The notes under the pieces: model-generated
Seen by the model: the letters and a program-made list of their open reading frames with translations, nothing else
Databases searched by the model: none
Told to the model about the DNA's origin: nothing
Program-made: the position numbers and the translations under genes
Source of the DNA: G963691885 sp963691885
GTDB lineage: Bacteria > Pseudomonadota > Alphaproteobacteria > UBA8366 > Aestuariispiraceae
NCBI GenBank assembly: GCA_963691885.1
Contig: OY829843.1
Coordinates: 3,162,001-3,226,000 of the forward strand
Reading direction: 5' to 3'
Length of the DNA stretch: 64,000 nucleotides
In this document: in pieces, positions 46,788 to 59,273 of the stretch
How positions within the stretch are numbered: the stretch's first letter is position 1
How the letters are laid out: every line of letters starts with the position of its first letter

Positions 46788-47696
46788 ATGGCCCTGCCTG
46801 ACTATGTGAAGATTGTGGAAGTTGGCCCCCGTGACGGGTTGCAAAACGAAAAGGCGTTGGTCACCACGGATGATAAAATCGCCTTGATCGACATGCTGTC
46901 AAATAGCGGCCTGCCCTCGGTTGAGGCGGGCAGTTTCGTTTCCCCCAAATGGGTGCCGCAGATGGCCGACTCCGCTGAGGTGATGACCGGCATACAGCGC
47001 GTGGATGGCGTTTCCTATCCGGTGTTGACCCCCAACATGAGGGGTCTGGACGGGGCCCTGGCCGCCGGGGCGGAAGAAGTGGCGATTTTCGGCGCCGCGT
47101 CCGAGAGTTTTTCCAAACGGAACATCAACAAGACGATCGCAGAAAGCCTGGACGTGTTTCGACCCGTTGTTGACCGTGCCCTTGATGAAGGGGTCAAAGT
47201 TCGGGGCTACATTTCCTGTGTCTTGGGCTGTCCTTATGAAGGGGATGTAGATCCGGTCGCTGTGGCGGAGATTGCACGGGAACTGAAATCAATGGGCTGT
47301 TACGAGGTCTCGCTGGGGGACACGATTGGCGTTGGTACGCCGGAGGCGGCCCGCAAGATGATTGAGGCCGTGGCGGTCTATATCCCGATTGAAGAGATCG
47401 GTGTCCATTATCACGACACCTATGGACAGGCCCTGGCCAATCTTTATGCCTCCCTTGATATGGGGGTGGCGGCCCTGGACTCATCGGTCGCCGGTCTGGG
47501 CGGCTGTCCTTATGCGAAAGGGGCTACTGGCAATGTGGCAACAGAGGAGGTCCTCTTCATGCTGCGTGGATCAGGTGTTGAAACCGGTGTTGATTTTGAC
47601 AAGGTTCTGGCGGCCGGGCGGTTCATATCGACTGTGATTGGCAGGCCGCCTGCCTCTCGTGTGTCCCGCGCGCTGGCGGCCAAAGACGCCGCTTGA
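46788..47696 (+). CDS. liuE: Hydroxymethylglutaryl-CoA lyase
   Basis: About 302 aa from ATG 46788, with GAGGAGCGG upstream. TIM-barrel HMGL: KIVEVGPRDGLQNEK, SCVLGCPYEGDVDP, HYHDTYGQALANLYASLDMG and the catalytic-Cys loop GLGGCPYAKGATGNVATE. It cleaves HMG-CoA to acetyl-CoA and acetoacetate, the last step of leucine breakdown. Last core gene of the operon; also called mvaB. Confidence 0.96.
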   Translation: MALPDYVKIVEVGPRDGLQNEKALVTTDDKIALIDMLSNSGLPSVEAGSFVSPKWVPQMADSAEVMTGIQRVDGVSYPVLTPNMRGLDGALAAGAEEVAIFGAASESFSKRNINKTIAESLDVFRPVVDRALDEGVKVRGYISCVLGCPYEGDVDPVAVAEIARELKSMGCYEVSLGDTIGVGTPEAARKMIEAVAVYIPIEEIGVHYHDTYGQALANLYASLDMGVAALDSSVAGLGGCPYAKGATGNVATEEVLFMLRGSGVETGVDFDKVLAAGRFISTVIGRPPASRVSRALAAKDAA

Positions 47697-47760
47697 CCCT
47701 GGGATATGAATTTGATGCCGGCCCCTTGTATTGCCCCCGAATCCAACCCCATGTTGGTTC

Positions 47761-48183
47761 ATGGCCCTGCATATTAGAAAGCTCTGTGTTGGCGCGGAAA
47801 GCGTCGAAAACCTGCAAGTCTGGCAGGATCAACGCCTGCGTCAGCGTGGCAGCATAGGTCATGTGACACGAATGTGGCCCCGCCGTATGGATGAAGTACT
47901 GGATGGCGGTTCGCTCTACTGGATCATCAAAGGCGTGATGCGGGTTCGGCAAAAAATTCTGGCCTTTGAAGAATGGCCAGGGGAGGAGCCCGGTTCAAAG
48001 CCGAAATGTCGTCTTGTTCTGGAACCGCAATTGATCCTGACCGATCCCTGGCCGCATCGCCCGTTTCAGGGTTGGCGATACCTGAAGCCTGACGAGGCCC
48101 CACCGGATCTGGGTGACGACACGAAAGACGGTCAAATGCCTTCAAGCCTTGCAGCCGAGCTGCGGCAGTTGGGTGTTTGGTGA
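47761..48183 (+). CDS. DUF1489-family protein
   Basis: 140 aa from ATG 47761 (MALHIRKLCVGAESVENL), matching the conserved start of this alphaproteobacterial family; ILTDPWPHRPFQGWRYLKP near the end is also conserved. Single domain with a predicted beta-rich core. Function unknown; the family often stands alone. The preceding 65 bp show no terminator, so read-through from the liu operon is possible. Confidence 0.85.
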   Translation: MALHIRKLCVGAESVENLQVWQDQRLRQRGSIGHVTRMWPRRMDEVLDGGSLYWIIKGVMRVRQKILAFEEWPGEEPGSKPKCRLVLEPQLILTDPWPHRPFQGWRYLKPDEAPPDLGDDTKDGQMPSSLAAELRQLGVW

Positions 48184-48239
48184 TCCCGCAATAGAGTGGC
48201 ACATTCAACATGATTTCACTGAACTGAGAGAGTCAGCCA

Positions 48240-49256
48240 ATGACCGACGCCTTCCCGAGCCTTGCTGAGATTGAAGATGCCCATAAACGGCTGACAGGGC
48301 GGATTGTCGAAACGCCGGTTGTCGCGCTGTCACATGACCGGTTGAACCGTCTTTTCCCGGCGGGCACATCGGTTCACGCAAAGCTGGAACTCTTTCAGAA
48401 TGCCGGTTCGTTTAAGGCGAGAGGCGCTCTGCTCAATGTAGATGCCTTGGATCCTGAACAGCGCAAGGCTGGCGTGACGGCTGTCAGTGCCGGCAATCAT
48501 GCGCTGGCAACGGCTTGGGCGGCGCGGCAAAGCGGGGTCCATGCCAAGGTTGTCATGATGCAATCTGCCGATCCCGTCCGGGTTCAGGGGTGCCTGGATC
48601 TGGGCGCAGAGGTTGTGCAGGAACCGGATGTGCATGCCGCGTTTGAGACGGTGGATCGCATTCGGCAGGAAGAAGGCCGGGTGATGATCCATCCATTTGA
48701 GGGCTATCTGACGGCTCTGGGGACGGCGACATGCGGGTTGGAATTCATGCGGGCTGTGCCCGATCTTGAAGCGGTCATCATACCGATTGGCGGCGGCGGC
48801 TTGATTGCCGGAATGGCACAGGCGATCAAACTGATAAACCCGGATTGTCTTGTGATTGGCGTTGAACCGACAGGCGCAACCTCAATGACCGACAGTTTTA
48901 AGGCTGGGGAGCCGGTCACGCTTGATCGCGTCAACACGATTGCCGATTCTCTGGGGGCGCCAATGGCCTTGCCCTATTCCTTTAGCCTGGCACGAAAGAA
49001 CGTAGATGAAATTGTCCTGATTGAAGATGACGAGATGCTGAAGGCAATGGCCCTTCTTTATGATACCCTGAAACTTGCGGCGGAACCCGCCGCCGCCGCC
49101 GCCACGGCCGCTGCGATGGGGCCTGCAGCCCCTCTGATCGCCGGTCGGAAGACCGGTGTTATTCTCTGTGGCAGCACGATTGGATTGGAAAAATTCAGGG
49201 ACTACTACAAACGGGGCAGTACATTGTGTCAGGAAAGCACAGTTTCTTTGGCCTGA
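48240..49256 (+). CDS. Threonine/serine dehydratase-like PLP enzyme
   Basis: 338 aa fold-type II PLP enzyme without an ACT domain. The PLP lysine lies in GSFKARGALLNVD, the phosphate loop in IPIGGGGLIAGMAQAI. This short form fits catabolic threonine/serine dehydratases and serine racemase-like or hydroxyaspartate dehydratases. It is distinct from the ACT-bearing enzyme at 30151. The 3' end overlaps the convergent PAS-like gene by 28 bp. Confidence 0.9.
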   Translation: MTDAFPSLAEIEDAHKRLTGRIVETPVVALSHDRLNRLFPAGTSVHAKLELFQNAGSFKARGALLNVDALDPEQRKAGVTAVSAGNHALATAWAARQSGVHAKVVMMQSADPVRVQGCLDLGAEVVQEPDVHAAFETVDRIRQEEGRVMIHPFEGYLTALGTATCGLEFMRAVPDLEAVIIPIGGGGLIAGMAQAIKLINPDCLVIGVEPTGATSMTDSFKAGEPVTLDRVNTIADSLGAPMALPYSFSLARKNVDEIVLIEDDEMLKAMALLYDTLKLAAEPAAAAATAAAMGPAAPLIAGRKTGVILCGSTIGLEKFRDYYKRGSTLCQESTVSLA

Positions 49257-49729
49257 GGCTGGATGCCTTTAAGGACATCGTCCCATACAGTCTCAAAACT
49301 ATCAGCGGTGACCACAACGGGCGGCCAGTTCCCTTTCCTGTCTTCAAGTGTATGACATGATACAATGAGACATGCTGACACAGAATCTGAGATGCCATCT
49401 AAAAAAGGGGTAAAGACCCGTCGTCCCCGCACCATCAAATCCGCATTGTCGTGAAGTCGGCTTTCTGAATATACCGGCTTTTTCACGTCATTCATCAACT
49501 CGATATGCCGGAATAGATATTCAAGATAGGCGGGCGGGTGGAATTCACTGGCGTTCAATCCGATTGGGTTTTTCTGAAATCTGGAGCGCGGCTTGGCGCC
49601 GACGAGATCAAACCGGTAATCCCTTTTGTCCCAAAATACCGTGATCAACTGAATATACGGAATTATTGGTCTTGGCAGCTCAACAGGATCTATCTGCTTT
49701 CTGACAGGTAAGGTGCGGGTTTTCGGCAA
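49229..49729 (-). CDS. PAS-fold (PAS_5-like) protein
   Basis: 166 aa. YRFDLVGAKPRSRFQKNPIG with EFHPPAYLEYLFRHIE follows the pattern of PAS_5 proteins, an alphaproteobacterial family of stand-alone PAS-like domains without an output domain. The only in-frame start before the domain is TTG 49729, close behind an AGGAGG; a stop lies 3 codons upstream, so the N-terminus is limited to this region. Signal and partner are unknown. Codon use is a little more AT-rich than in neighbours. Confidence 0.6.
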   Translation of the reverse strand: MPKTRTLPVRKQIDPVELPRPIIPYIQLITVFWDKRDYRFDLVGAKPRSRFQKNPIGLNASEFHPPAYLEYLFRHIELMNDVKKPVYSESRLHDNADLMVRGRRVFTPFLDGISDSVSACLIVSCHTLEDRKGNWPPVVVTADSFETVWDDVLKGIQPQAKETVLS

Positions 49730-49978
49730 ACCCTCCTAATAGCTAAGGGTCGACTTCATAGGTCTCTGGCGTTGTTTTGGCTGCGAATTGATCTTTCCAT
49801 GAGGCCTGCCGTGGAGCCGTAAGAGGTGATCGGGAAGAGCTACTGAATGACATATATTGCTAATTTTCATTATCAAGTCTGACCCGATAAAACGGGCATT
49901 TCTGTTTGAAGTTCGGAGCGCTCATAGCCATTCTGGATCGATCAATGCCGGGTCAAGTAGATAAGGTTTGAGGGCTGC

Positions 49979-51163
49979 ATGAGAGAGTTTCAGAACGCGA
50001 TCATCATCGCCGGCGGCGGGATTGGGGGACTGGCAGCGGCGCTGGCCCTGGCGCAAAAACAGATACCCGTTCTGGTCCTGGAGCAAGCGTCCAAGTTCGG
50101 GGAAATCGGGGCTGGCATCCAGATCGCGCCAAACGCGTTTAAATGCTTCGATCAATTGGGTGTCGGTGATGCGGCGCGAAGCACGGCTGTCTATATTGAT
50201 CAGTTGAGGCTCATGGATGCGGTTCAGGGAACGGAAATTTGCCATATTCCCCTGGATGACCCGTTTCGATCGCATTTCGGCAATCCCTATGCGGTGGTGC
50301 ACCGGGCTGATCTGCACGGGATTCTGTTGAAAGAGTGTGAGGAAAACCCGCTGGTTGAGCTTAGAACCCGGCACCGGGCTATTGCCTATAAAAACGAAGG
50401 TTCCGGGGTTCGCGTAGAACTGGAAGATGGAACCTGGCTCTTCGGTGTGGCGCTGATTGCGGCGGATGGTCTGAATTCCGCCCTGCGTCAGCATATGATT
50501 GGGGATGGTCCACCGCGGGTTTCCGGGCATACAACCTATCGCTCTGTGATCCCGACGGAACAAATGCCGGAAGATCTGAGATGGAACGCCGCAACGCTCT
50601 GGGCCGGACCGAAATGCCACATTGTTCATTATCCGTTGAAGGGCTGGAAGGTCTTCAATCTTGTTGTGACATACCATAACGACGTCAAAGAGGCCGTGGC
50701 CGGAAAGCCGGTTCCCAAATCGGAGGTGGAACAGGGGTTTGAGCACATACACCAGTGTGCCCGCCAGATCATTGATCACGGGACGGATTGGAAACTCTGG
50801 GTGCTCTGCGATCGTGACCCGATAGAGAACTGGGTCGATGGGCGCGTGGCCCTGCTGGGGGATGCGGCGCATCCGATGCTCCAGTATTTTGCCCAGGGCG
50901 CCTGTATGGCGATGGAAGATGCGGTCGCCTTGGGCGAGGCGATCGGTTCCGAACAAACCGTTGAGGCGGGATTACAGACCTACCAGACTTCAAGAGTTTT
51001 GCGGACGGCGCGCGTCGTGCTGGGATCCCGATTGATCGGGGACCATGTTTATCATGCAGAGGGTGTTGCAGCCTCGGTACGCAACTCGGTGATGCAAAGC
51101 TATAGCGCGAACGAGTGGTTTCACCGGCTGGATTGGTTATATCGCGGTGTTGATTACGGCTGA
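49979..51163 (+). CDS. FAD-dependent aromatic-ring monooxygenase (3-hydroxybenzoate 6-hydroxylase-like)
   Basis: 394 aa PHBH-type flavoprotein. GxGxxG in IIIAGGGIGGLAAALALAQ, IGAGIQIAPNAFKCFDQLG, an AADGLNSALRQ strand and the second FAD motif VALLGDAAHPMLQYFAQGA. The N-terminal details match salicylate/3-hydroxybenzoate 6-hydroxylases and nagX. It would add one oxygen with NAD(P)H to a hydroxybenzoate-type substrate. No ring-cleavage gene is nearby, so it appears as a stand-alone step. Confidence 0.88.
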   Translation: MREFQNAIIIAGGGIGGLAAALALAQKQIPVLVLEQASKFGEIGAGIQIAPNAFKCFDQLGVGDAARSTAVYIDQLRLMDAVQGTEICHIPLDDPFRSHFGNPYAVVHRADLHGILLKECEENPLVELRTRHRAIAYKNEGSGVRVELEDGTWLFGVALIAADGLNSALRQHMIGDGPPRVSGHTTYRSVIPTEQMPEDLRWNAATLWAGPKCHIVHYPLKGWKVFNLVVTYHNDVKEAVAGKPVPKSEVEQGFEHIHQCARQIIDHGTDWKLWVLCDRDPIENWVDGRVALLGDAAHPMLQYFAQGACMAMEDAVALGEAIGSEQTVEAGLQTYQTSRVLRTARVVLGSRLIGDHVYHAEGVAASVRNSVMQSYSANEWFHRLDWLYRGVDYG

Positions 51164-51936
51164 GTCTCGGAATTTCGCATGTCTTTGCTTTCGGGACGTG
51201 GCTGATTGTAAGGGAATGCCTTTTCTGAACGAGGTTCGCGGAAAAATCTGACTGAAAACGGGTTGAACTGCTTTTTTCCGCTAGAGCAAGTTCAGTTGGT
51301 ATCTTTGTCACAGAAAGAAATAATATTTCGGCGAAATCCGTTGAGTCATAAAATTGTTACGCTGCCTGTGGGTAAGACAGGGGGCTGGACAGTGTCGCCC
51401 GGCAATGGAAATCCCCCGCCGTCATTTTTTCTTAAAAAACTTGAATTTAGGGGTTGCACTGGTCGGCCTCTCGCCATAAGAGTTTGCGCGTCGTCGGGGA
51501 CACTGGTCAACGTCGAACGGACTCGCAGAGATCTTCCAGTCCAAACGGTTGATCTGGTCCAAAAGCTACTATACATTCGTAGGTTCAGCTGATCGCGAAT
51601 CACACTGGTTCGCGGGCTGCTTTGCCGCCGAGTTTTGGTCAGCGCGTTAATAGACAAGTTAATCTGTTTACGGAAGGGATGCCTGGTCGGCGTGTTTGCG
51701 TTGATTTGATTGATGTAGATCAGCTCGATTAGGTATCTTACATGCAAAGACGCAAGTGTGTGTTCTTTTGCGTTACTGGTTTTCTTTGGTGTTGTCTGGC
51801 TTTTGGGCTGAATGGCTTTTGAGTTGGATAGCGTTTGGGTTAATTGGTGATGTGATTGGGTACAATTATGAGTAATGAGTATGGAGATGCTTGTCGTGAG
51901 GAAGTTTGTTATCTTTTTGATAGCTACTTCTGTCAT
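51164..51936 (+). other. rRNA operon promoter and leader region
   Basis: A 770-bp gap before 16S. No real gene: frames crossing it run into 16S or lack start signals. The last 250 bp are AT-rich, with a small inverted repeat ACGCAA/TTGCGT (51750-51773) and T-rich stretches such as would be expected in an rRNA leader with anti-termination sites. I could not pick a single convincing -35/-10 pair; TACAAT near 51860-51870 is one possible -10. Confidence 0.5.
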
Positions 51937-53446
<1,510 letters not shown>

Positions 53447-53637
53447 AGCATTTTGGTACGGATTAAGGTTTAACTTTGATCTGTCTGATGGCTTACCCTT
53501 ACAAAGACCAAGACCTGGCCCACTCAAGATTTATTTTGAAGAGGTCAGGCATTTAATCGCATTTTTTGAATTGCGTGAATGCGCCGTCCAGGCATCCCTT
53601 CCGGTCCTGTTTTAAATCTTTCGATACAACCTTTATT

Positions 53638-53714
<77 letters not shown>

Positions 53715-53743
53715 TATAAATATAGATATGGTTGGATTATTGG

Positions 53744-53819
53744 GGGGCTGTAGCTCAGTTGGGAGAGCGGTAGCTTTGCAAGCTTCAGGTCGTCGGTTCG
53801 ATCCCGTCCAGCTCCACCA
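53744..53819 (+). tRNA. tRNA-Ala (UGC)
   Basis: 76 nt with encoded CCA; acceptor GGGGCTG/CAGCTCC, anticodon TGC in GCTTTGCAAGC, T-loop GTTCGATCC. It stands 29 bp after tRNA-Ile. Confidence 0.98.
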
Positions 53820-53846
53820 AATTCCTATGCAGCGCACTGTTGGGGT

Positions 53847-53990
53847 GATGAAAAAACCCTCAAGTAGCGAAGCGGTAGGGTAATGAAAAAACCCTCAAGT
53901 AGCGAAGCGGTAGGGTAATGAAAAAAAACCCTCAAGTAGCGAAGCGGTAGGGTAATGAAAAAAAACCCTCAAGTAGCGAAGCGGTAGGGT
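53847..53990. repeat. Four tandem 35-37 bp repeats in the 16S-23S spacer
   Basis: Contiguous copies at 53847-53881, 53882-53916, 53917-53953 and 53954-53990. Each has ATG plus an A-run, ACCCTC, then AAGTAGCGAAGCGG and TAGGGT. Copies differ only in A-run length (6 or 8 A, hence 35 or 37 bp) and the first base. ACCCT/AGGGT arms flank a 16-base loop in each. Read on the minus strand, every hairpin is followed by a T-run, so each copy resembles a weak terminator facing against rRNA transcription. Confidence 0.95.
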
Positions 53991-54412
53991 TACGAAAGTT
54001 AACTAACAGGGTACGGAAGCGGAAAGCGTTTCCATGTCGGGTTATGCCTGACTGGATGTTCTTAGACAGAGTGAATATGTGTTTGGCGAAGCGCGCTGAT
54101 AGGCGTGATTTTGCTTTAGCGATGATGTTTGACGTCATGTGGCGGGTACGGCTTGTCTGTGCTTGTGATCATGGCGGGAAGTATCATTGCGGGTCTTAAT
54201 CTTTAAATATCAGCGGGTATTTGCTGAAGATGCGTTGGCCAAGTTCAAACAACAGTTTGAAGTATGGTTTAGTGTTGTTCAGTTGTATCCATCGTGTTCT
54301 GGCTGGCTTTTGTTGGTCTGGATATGAGTTTGTGACTGGGCGCACCGAACGATGATCATGTTTTGTGTTAAGGGCTGGTCGTTCACTCCCCCTGGGGTGG
54401 ATTGATTGGTTT
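53991..54412 (+). other. Remaining 16S-23S spacer
   Basis: About 420 bp between the tandem repeats and the 23S processing stem. No tRNA, gene or further repeat seen; T-rich stretches near 54230-54420 are normal for spacer sequence. Confidence 0.6.
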
Positions 54413-57197
<2,785 letters not shown>

Positions 57198-57449
57198 GAA
57201 CCAATGCTGCGCGTTGTATAACGAACAGCACCAAAAAAGTTCTTGGTCCTGTACACAAACAACATCTCCTGAAACTATTCAGGGTGATCCGGAGAGAGTG
57301 AAAACTCCCTCCCATGCTGAGACTGGCTTGAACAAAGCCACGCTCATCAGCAAATAAACCTGATATTTAAAACCAAAATCACGCCGCAGCCCTCCTCAAC
57401 GAAGGCTGCACACAAAACGCGCTTCAATCTGATCCGGCTGTTCATCGAC

Positions 57450-57568
57450 GGCCTGGTGGCTATGGCGGGGGAAGATCCACCCGATCCCATCCCGAACTCG
57501 GAAGTGAAAGCCCCCAGCGCCAATGGTACTTCGGCTTAAGCCGCGGGAGAGTAGGTCGCTGCCAGGCC
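57450..57568 (+). rRNA. rrf: 5S ribosomal RNA, with processing stem
   Basis: About 118 nt; GGCCTGGTGG/GCCAGGCC terminal stem, CCCGATCCCATCCCGAACTC and AGTGAAAGCCCCCAGCGCC loops. CTGTTCATCGA (57438-57448) just before it pairs with TCGATGAACAG (57570-57580) after it, extending the terminal stem into a long processing helix. Confidence 0.95.
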
Positions 57569-57670
57569 TTCGATGAACAGTCATCCCAAAATCACAAACT
57601 CAAATCAGATACCGGAACACAAACCAGGTTACGCCAAACACACACTCTGACTAACAACCCACCCAATTAC

Positions 57671-57747
<77 letters not shown>

Positions 57748-57751
57748 AATA

Positions 57752-57785
57752 AAAGCCCTTAACTCAATGAGTTAGGGGCTTTTTT
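57752..57785 (+). terminator. Terminator of the rRNA operon
   Basis: AAGCCC(C/T)TAACTCA / TGAGTTAGGGGCTT hairpin with a TTTTTT tail, five bases after tRNA-fMet. It ends the rRNA transcript and marks the edge of the accessory island. Confidence 0.92.
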
Positions 57786-57885
57786 GATTCTTGGGGTGCG
57801 TGCTAAAATGGGCCACTGGAATCACTATGGAATCATGCGGGAGCGAAAAACTGCGTATTCAGATAGACGGTGTGATGTCGTGGTT

Positions 57886-58094
57886 TTAAAGAAACACGCC
57901 AGGAGCATTTGGCCACAGTGTGCGCAGAACCGCAAAAGACGTGTGTGCCATAGCATCTGCTATTTCAGACTTATTTGAGGACATGATGGAGCAAACTGCA
58001 TCAATCCGGTCTTGCACTGCCGGATGAGTTTCTGATTCTTCCCACTTATCCTTAGCCAAGATCGTGAGGGCAAATAGGGCAAAATATATCCCTA
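57886..58094 (-). pseudogene. Lit-like peptidase gene, C-terminal fragment (fragment 3 of 3)
   Basis: Read on the minus strand from the IS630 edge, 68 codons run in frame (GIYFALFALTILAKDKWEES, then ETHPAVQDRIDAVCSIMSSN) to TAA at 57886-57888. It has no start of its own. Joined through one TA to the middle fragment at 59147-59222 and then to 61646-62235 it continues the same reading frame exactly. The HP..R pattern is what one sees in the C-terminal half of Lit/U49 proteins. Now separated from its N-terminus by about 3.5 kb of insertion sequences. Confidence 0.85.
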
Positions 58095-58175
58095 GAGCGG
58101 GTTCCGTTTAGTCGGAATCGGTTTTGAGATTTCTACGAAGCATGATTCCCTGTTTTTATTTTGGAGACCGGGATT

Positions 58176-58556
58176 ATGTCATCAGTCATTTCGATGGATT
58201 TGCGGGAGCGTATTTTTTCTTACGTTATTGCCGGTCACTCGTGCCGATCAGCGGCACGCCTTTACGGTGTCAGCCCAAGCTTTGCGATCAAGTTGATGCA
58301 GCGGTTCCGTCAAGGTCGCGGATTGTGCGGCCCTGGTCGTCGTCGTCCTGTCGGCACCGGGACGCTCGAACCCTATAGAGCGTTTGTCATTGACCTTGTC
58401 GATGCACAGCCCGATATCACGCTCAGGGAATTGGCGGACGAATTGAGTGCGACGCTGGGGGTTAAGACCAGCAAGGCGACGCTATGCCGGTTTCTGATTA
58501 AGGCGGGATACCGCTATAAAAAAAACGCTGCGGGCACGGGAACAAGAGCGCGCTGA
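58176..58556 (+). CDS. IS630 transposase, N-terminal frame
   Basis: 126 aa from ATG 58176. Helix-turn-helix DNA-binding part: MDLRERIFSYVIAGHSCRSA and KATLCRFLIKAGYRYKK. The frame closes 28 bp after an A8 run at 58518-58525. Reading on in the +1 frame from that run gives KKTLRAREQERADVRRARHH, the expected family sequence leading into the DDE domain, so the two frames are normally joined by slippage or frameshifting, or a single A has been gained. Confidence 0.88.
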   Translation: MSSVISMDLRERIFSYVIAGHSCRSAARLYGVSPSFAIKLMQRFRQGRGLCGPGRRRPVGTGTLEPYRAFVIDLVDAQPDITLRELADELSATLGVKTSKATLCRFLIKAGYRYKKNAAGTGTRAR

Positions 58557-58557
58557 T

Positions 58558-59133
58558 GTGCGCCGCGCGCGTCATCACTGGATCATCCGGCGACAACCTC
58601 TCATGCGGCTCGACCCACATCGGCTTGTTTTTATTGATGAAACGGCGACCACAACCAAGATGACCCGGCTTAGAGGCCGCGCGCCCAAAGGCCAACGCCT
58701 TGTCATGCATACGCCGTTCGGTCATTGGCGCACGCAAACCTTTATCGCGGGATTGCGCTGCGGCGGCCTCACCGCACCATGGATCCTCAACGCCCCCATG
58801 ACCAAGGTCGCCTTTGAGACCTATGTCGAGACACAGCTCGCCCCAACGCTGAGCCGAGGCGATGTCGTTATCCTCGATAATCTCGCCGCCCATAAAAGTG
58901 ACCGTGCCGCTGAAACCTTGCACGACATCGGTGCATGGTTCCTGTTCCTGCCACCCTATTCGCCAGACCTGAACCCAATCGAACAAGCCTTCTCAAAATT
59001 AAAAGCCCATCTCAGAAAGGCCGAGGCCAGAACATTCGATGACCTTACAAACGCAACAGGGTCAATATGCGATCTCTTCACCGAAACGGAGTGCTGGAAC
59101 TTCTTCGCAGGCGCTAACTATGCGTACGATTAA
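58558..59133 (+). CDS. IS630 transposase, DDE catalytic frame
   Basis: 191 codons from GTG 58558, but the frame is open back to the A8 run at 58518. The DDE triad is visible: Asp in LVFIDETATTTKM, Asp in VILDNLAAHKSDRA, Glu in PYSPDLNPIEQAFSKLK. The sequence looks intact. The stop lies inside the right terminal repeat. Confidence 0.9.
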   Translation: MRRARHHWIIRRQPLMRLDPHRLVFIDETATTTKMTRLRGRAPKGQRLVMHTPFGHWRTQTFIAGLRCGGLTAPWILNAPMTKVAFETYVETQLAPTLSRGDVVILDNLAAHKSDRAAETLHDIGAWFLFLPPYSPDLNPIEQAFSKLKAHLRKAEARTFDDLTNATGSICDLFTETECWNFFAGANYAYD

Positions 59134-59146
59134 ATGAAAACAACTC

Positions 59147-59230
59147 TAGTCGGCGTTTCTGGTTTACGAGAGCGACATCTACCTTTTGGCTTTTTGCATA
59201 TGTTTCCGCACCTTCCAGCAGAAATTCGGT
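59147..59230 (-). pseudogene. Lit-like peptidase gene, middle fragment (fragment 2 of 3)
   Basis: The 84 bp left between the two insertion sequences. On the minus strand 59222-59147 encodes FLLEGAETYAKSQKVDVALV then NQKRR and the first bases of the next codon, in frame with the fragment at 61646 after one copy of AATTCGGT and with the fragment at 58092 after one TA. It holds no other feature. Confidence 0.85.
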
Positions 59231-59273
59231 GTGTCCGTCCGGTGAACCGGCTCTTGATATTTCGCGCGGTTAG

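Larger units (their letters stand above)
58095..59146 (+). mobile_element. IS630-family insertion sequence
   Basis: 1052 bp, bounded by TA on both sides (58093-58094 and 59147-59148), the target duplication of this family. Imperfect terminal repeats: 58095-58114 (GAGCGGGTTCCGTTTAGTCG) and the complement of 59127-59146 (GAGTTGTTTTCATTTAATCG), 14 of 20 identical. It carries a transposase in two frames. It sits inside the Lit-like gene, in the opposite orientation. Confidence 0.92.

Noticed and set aside
53847..53990. CRISPR-like array in the rRNA spacer
   Set aside because: The units are directly contiguous without unique spacers and no cas genes are near.
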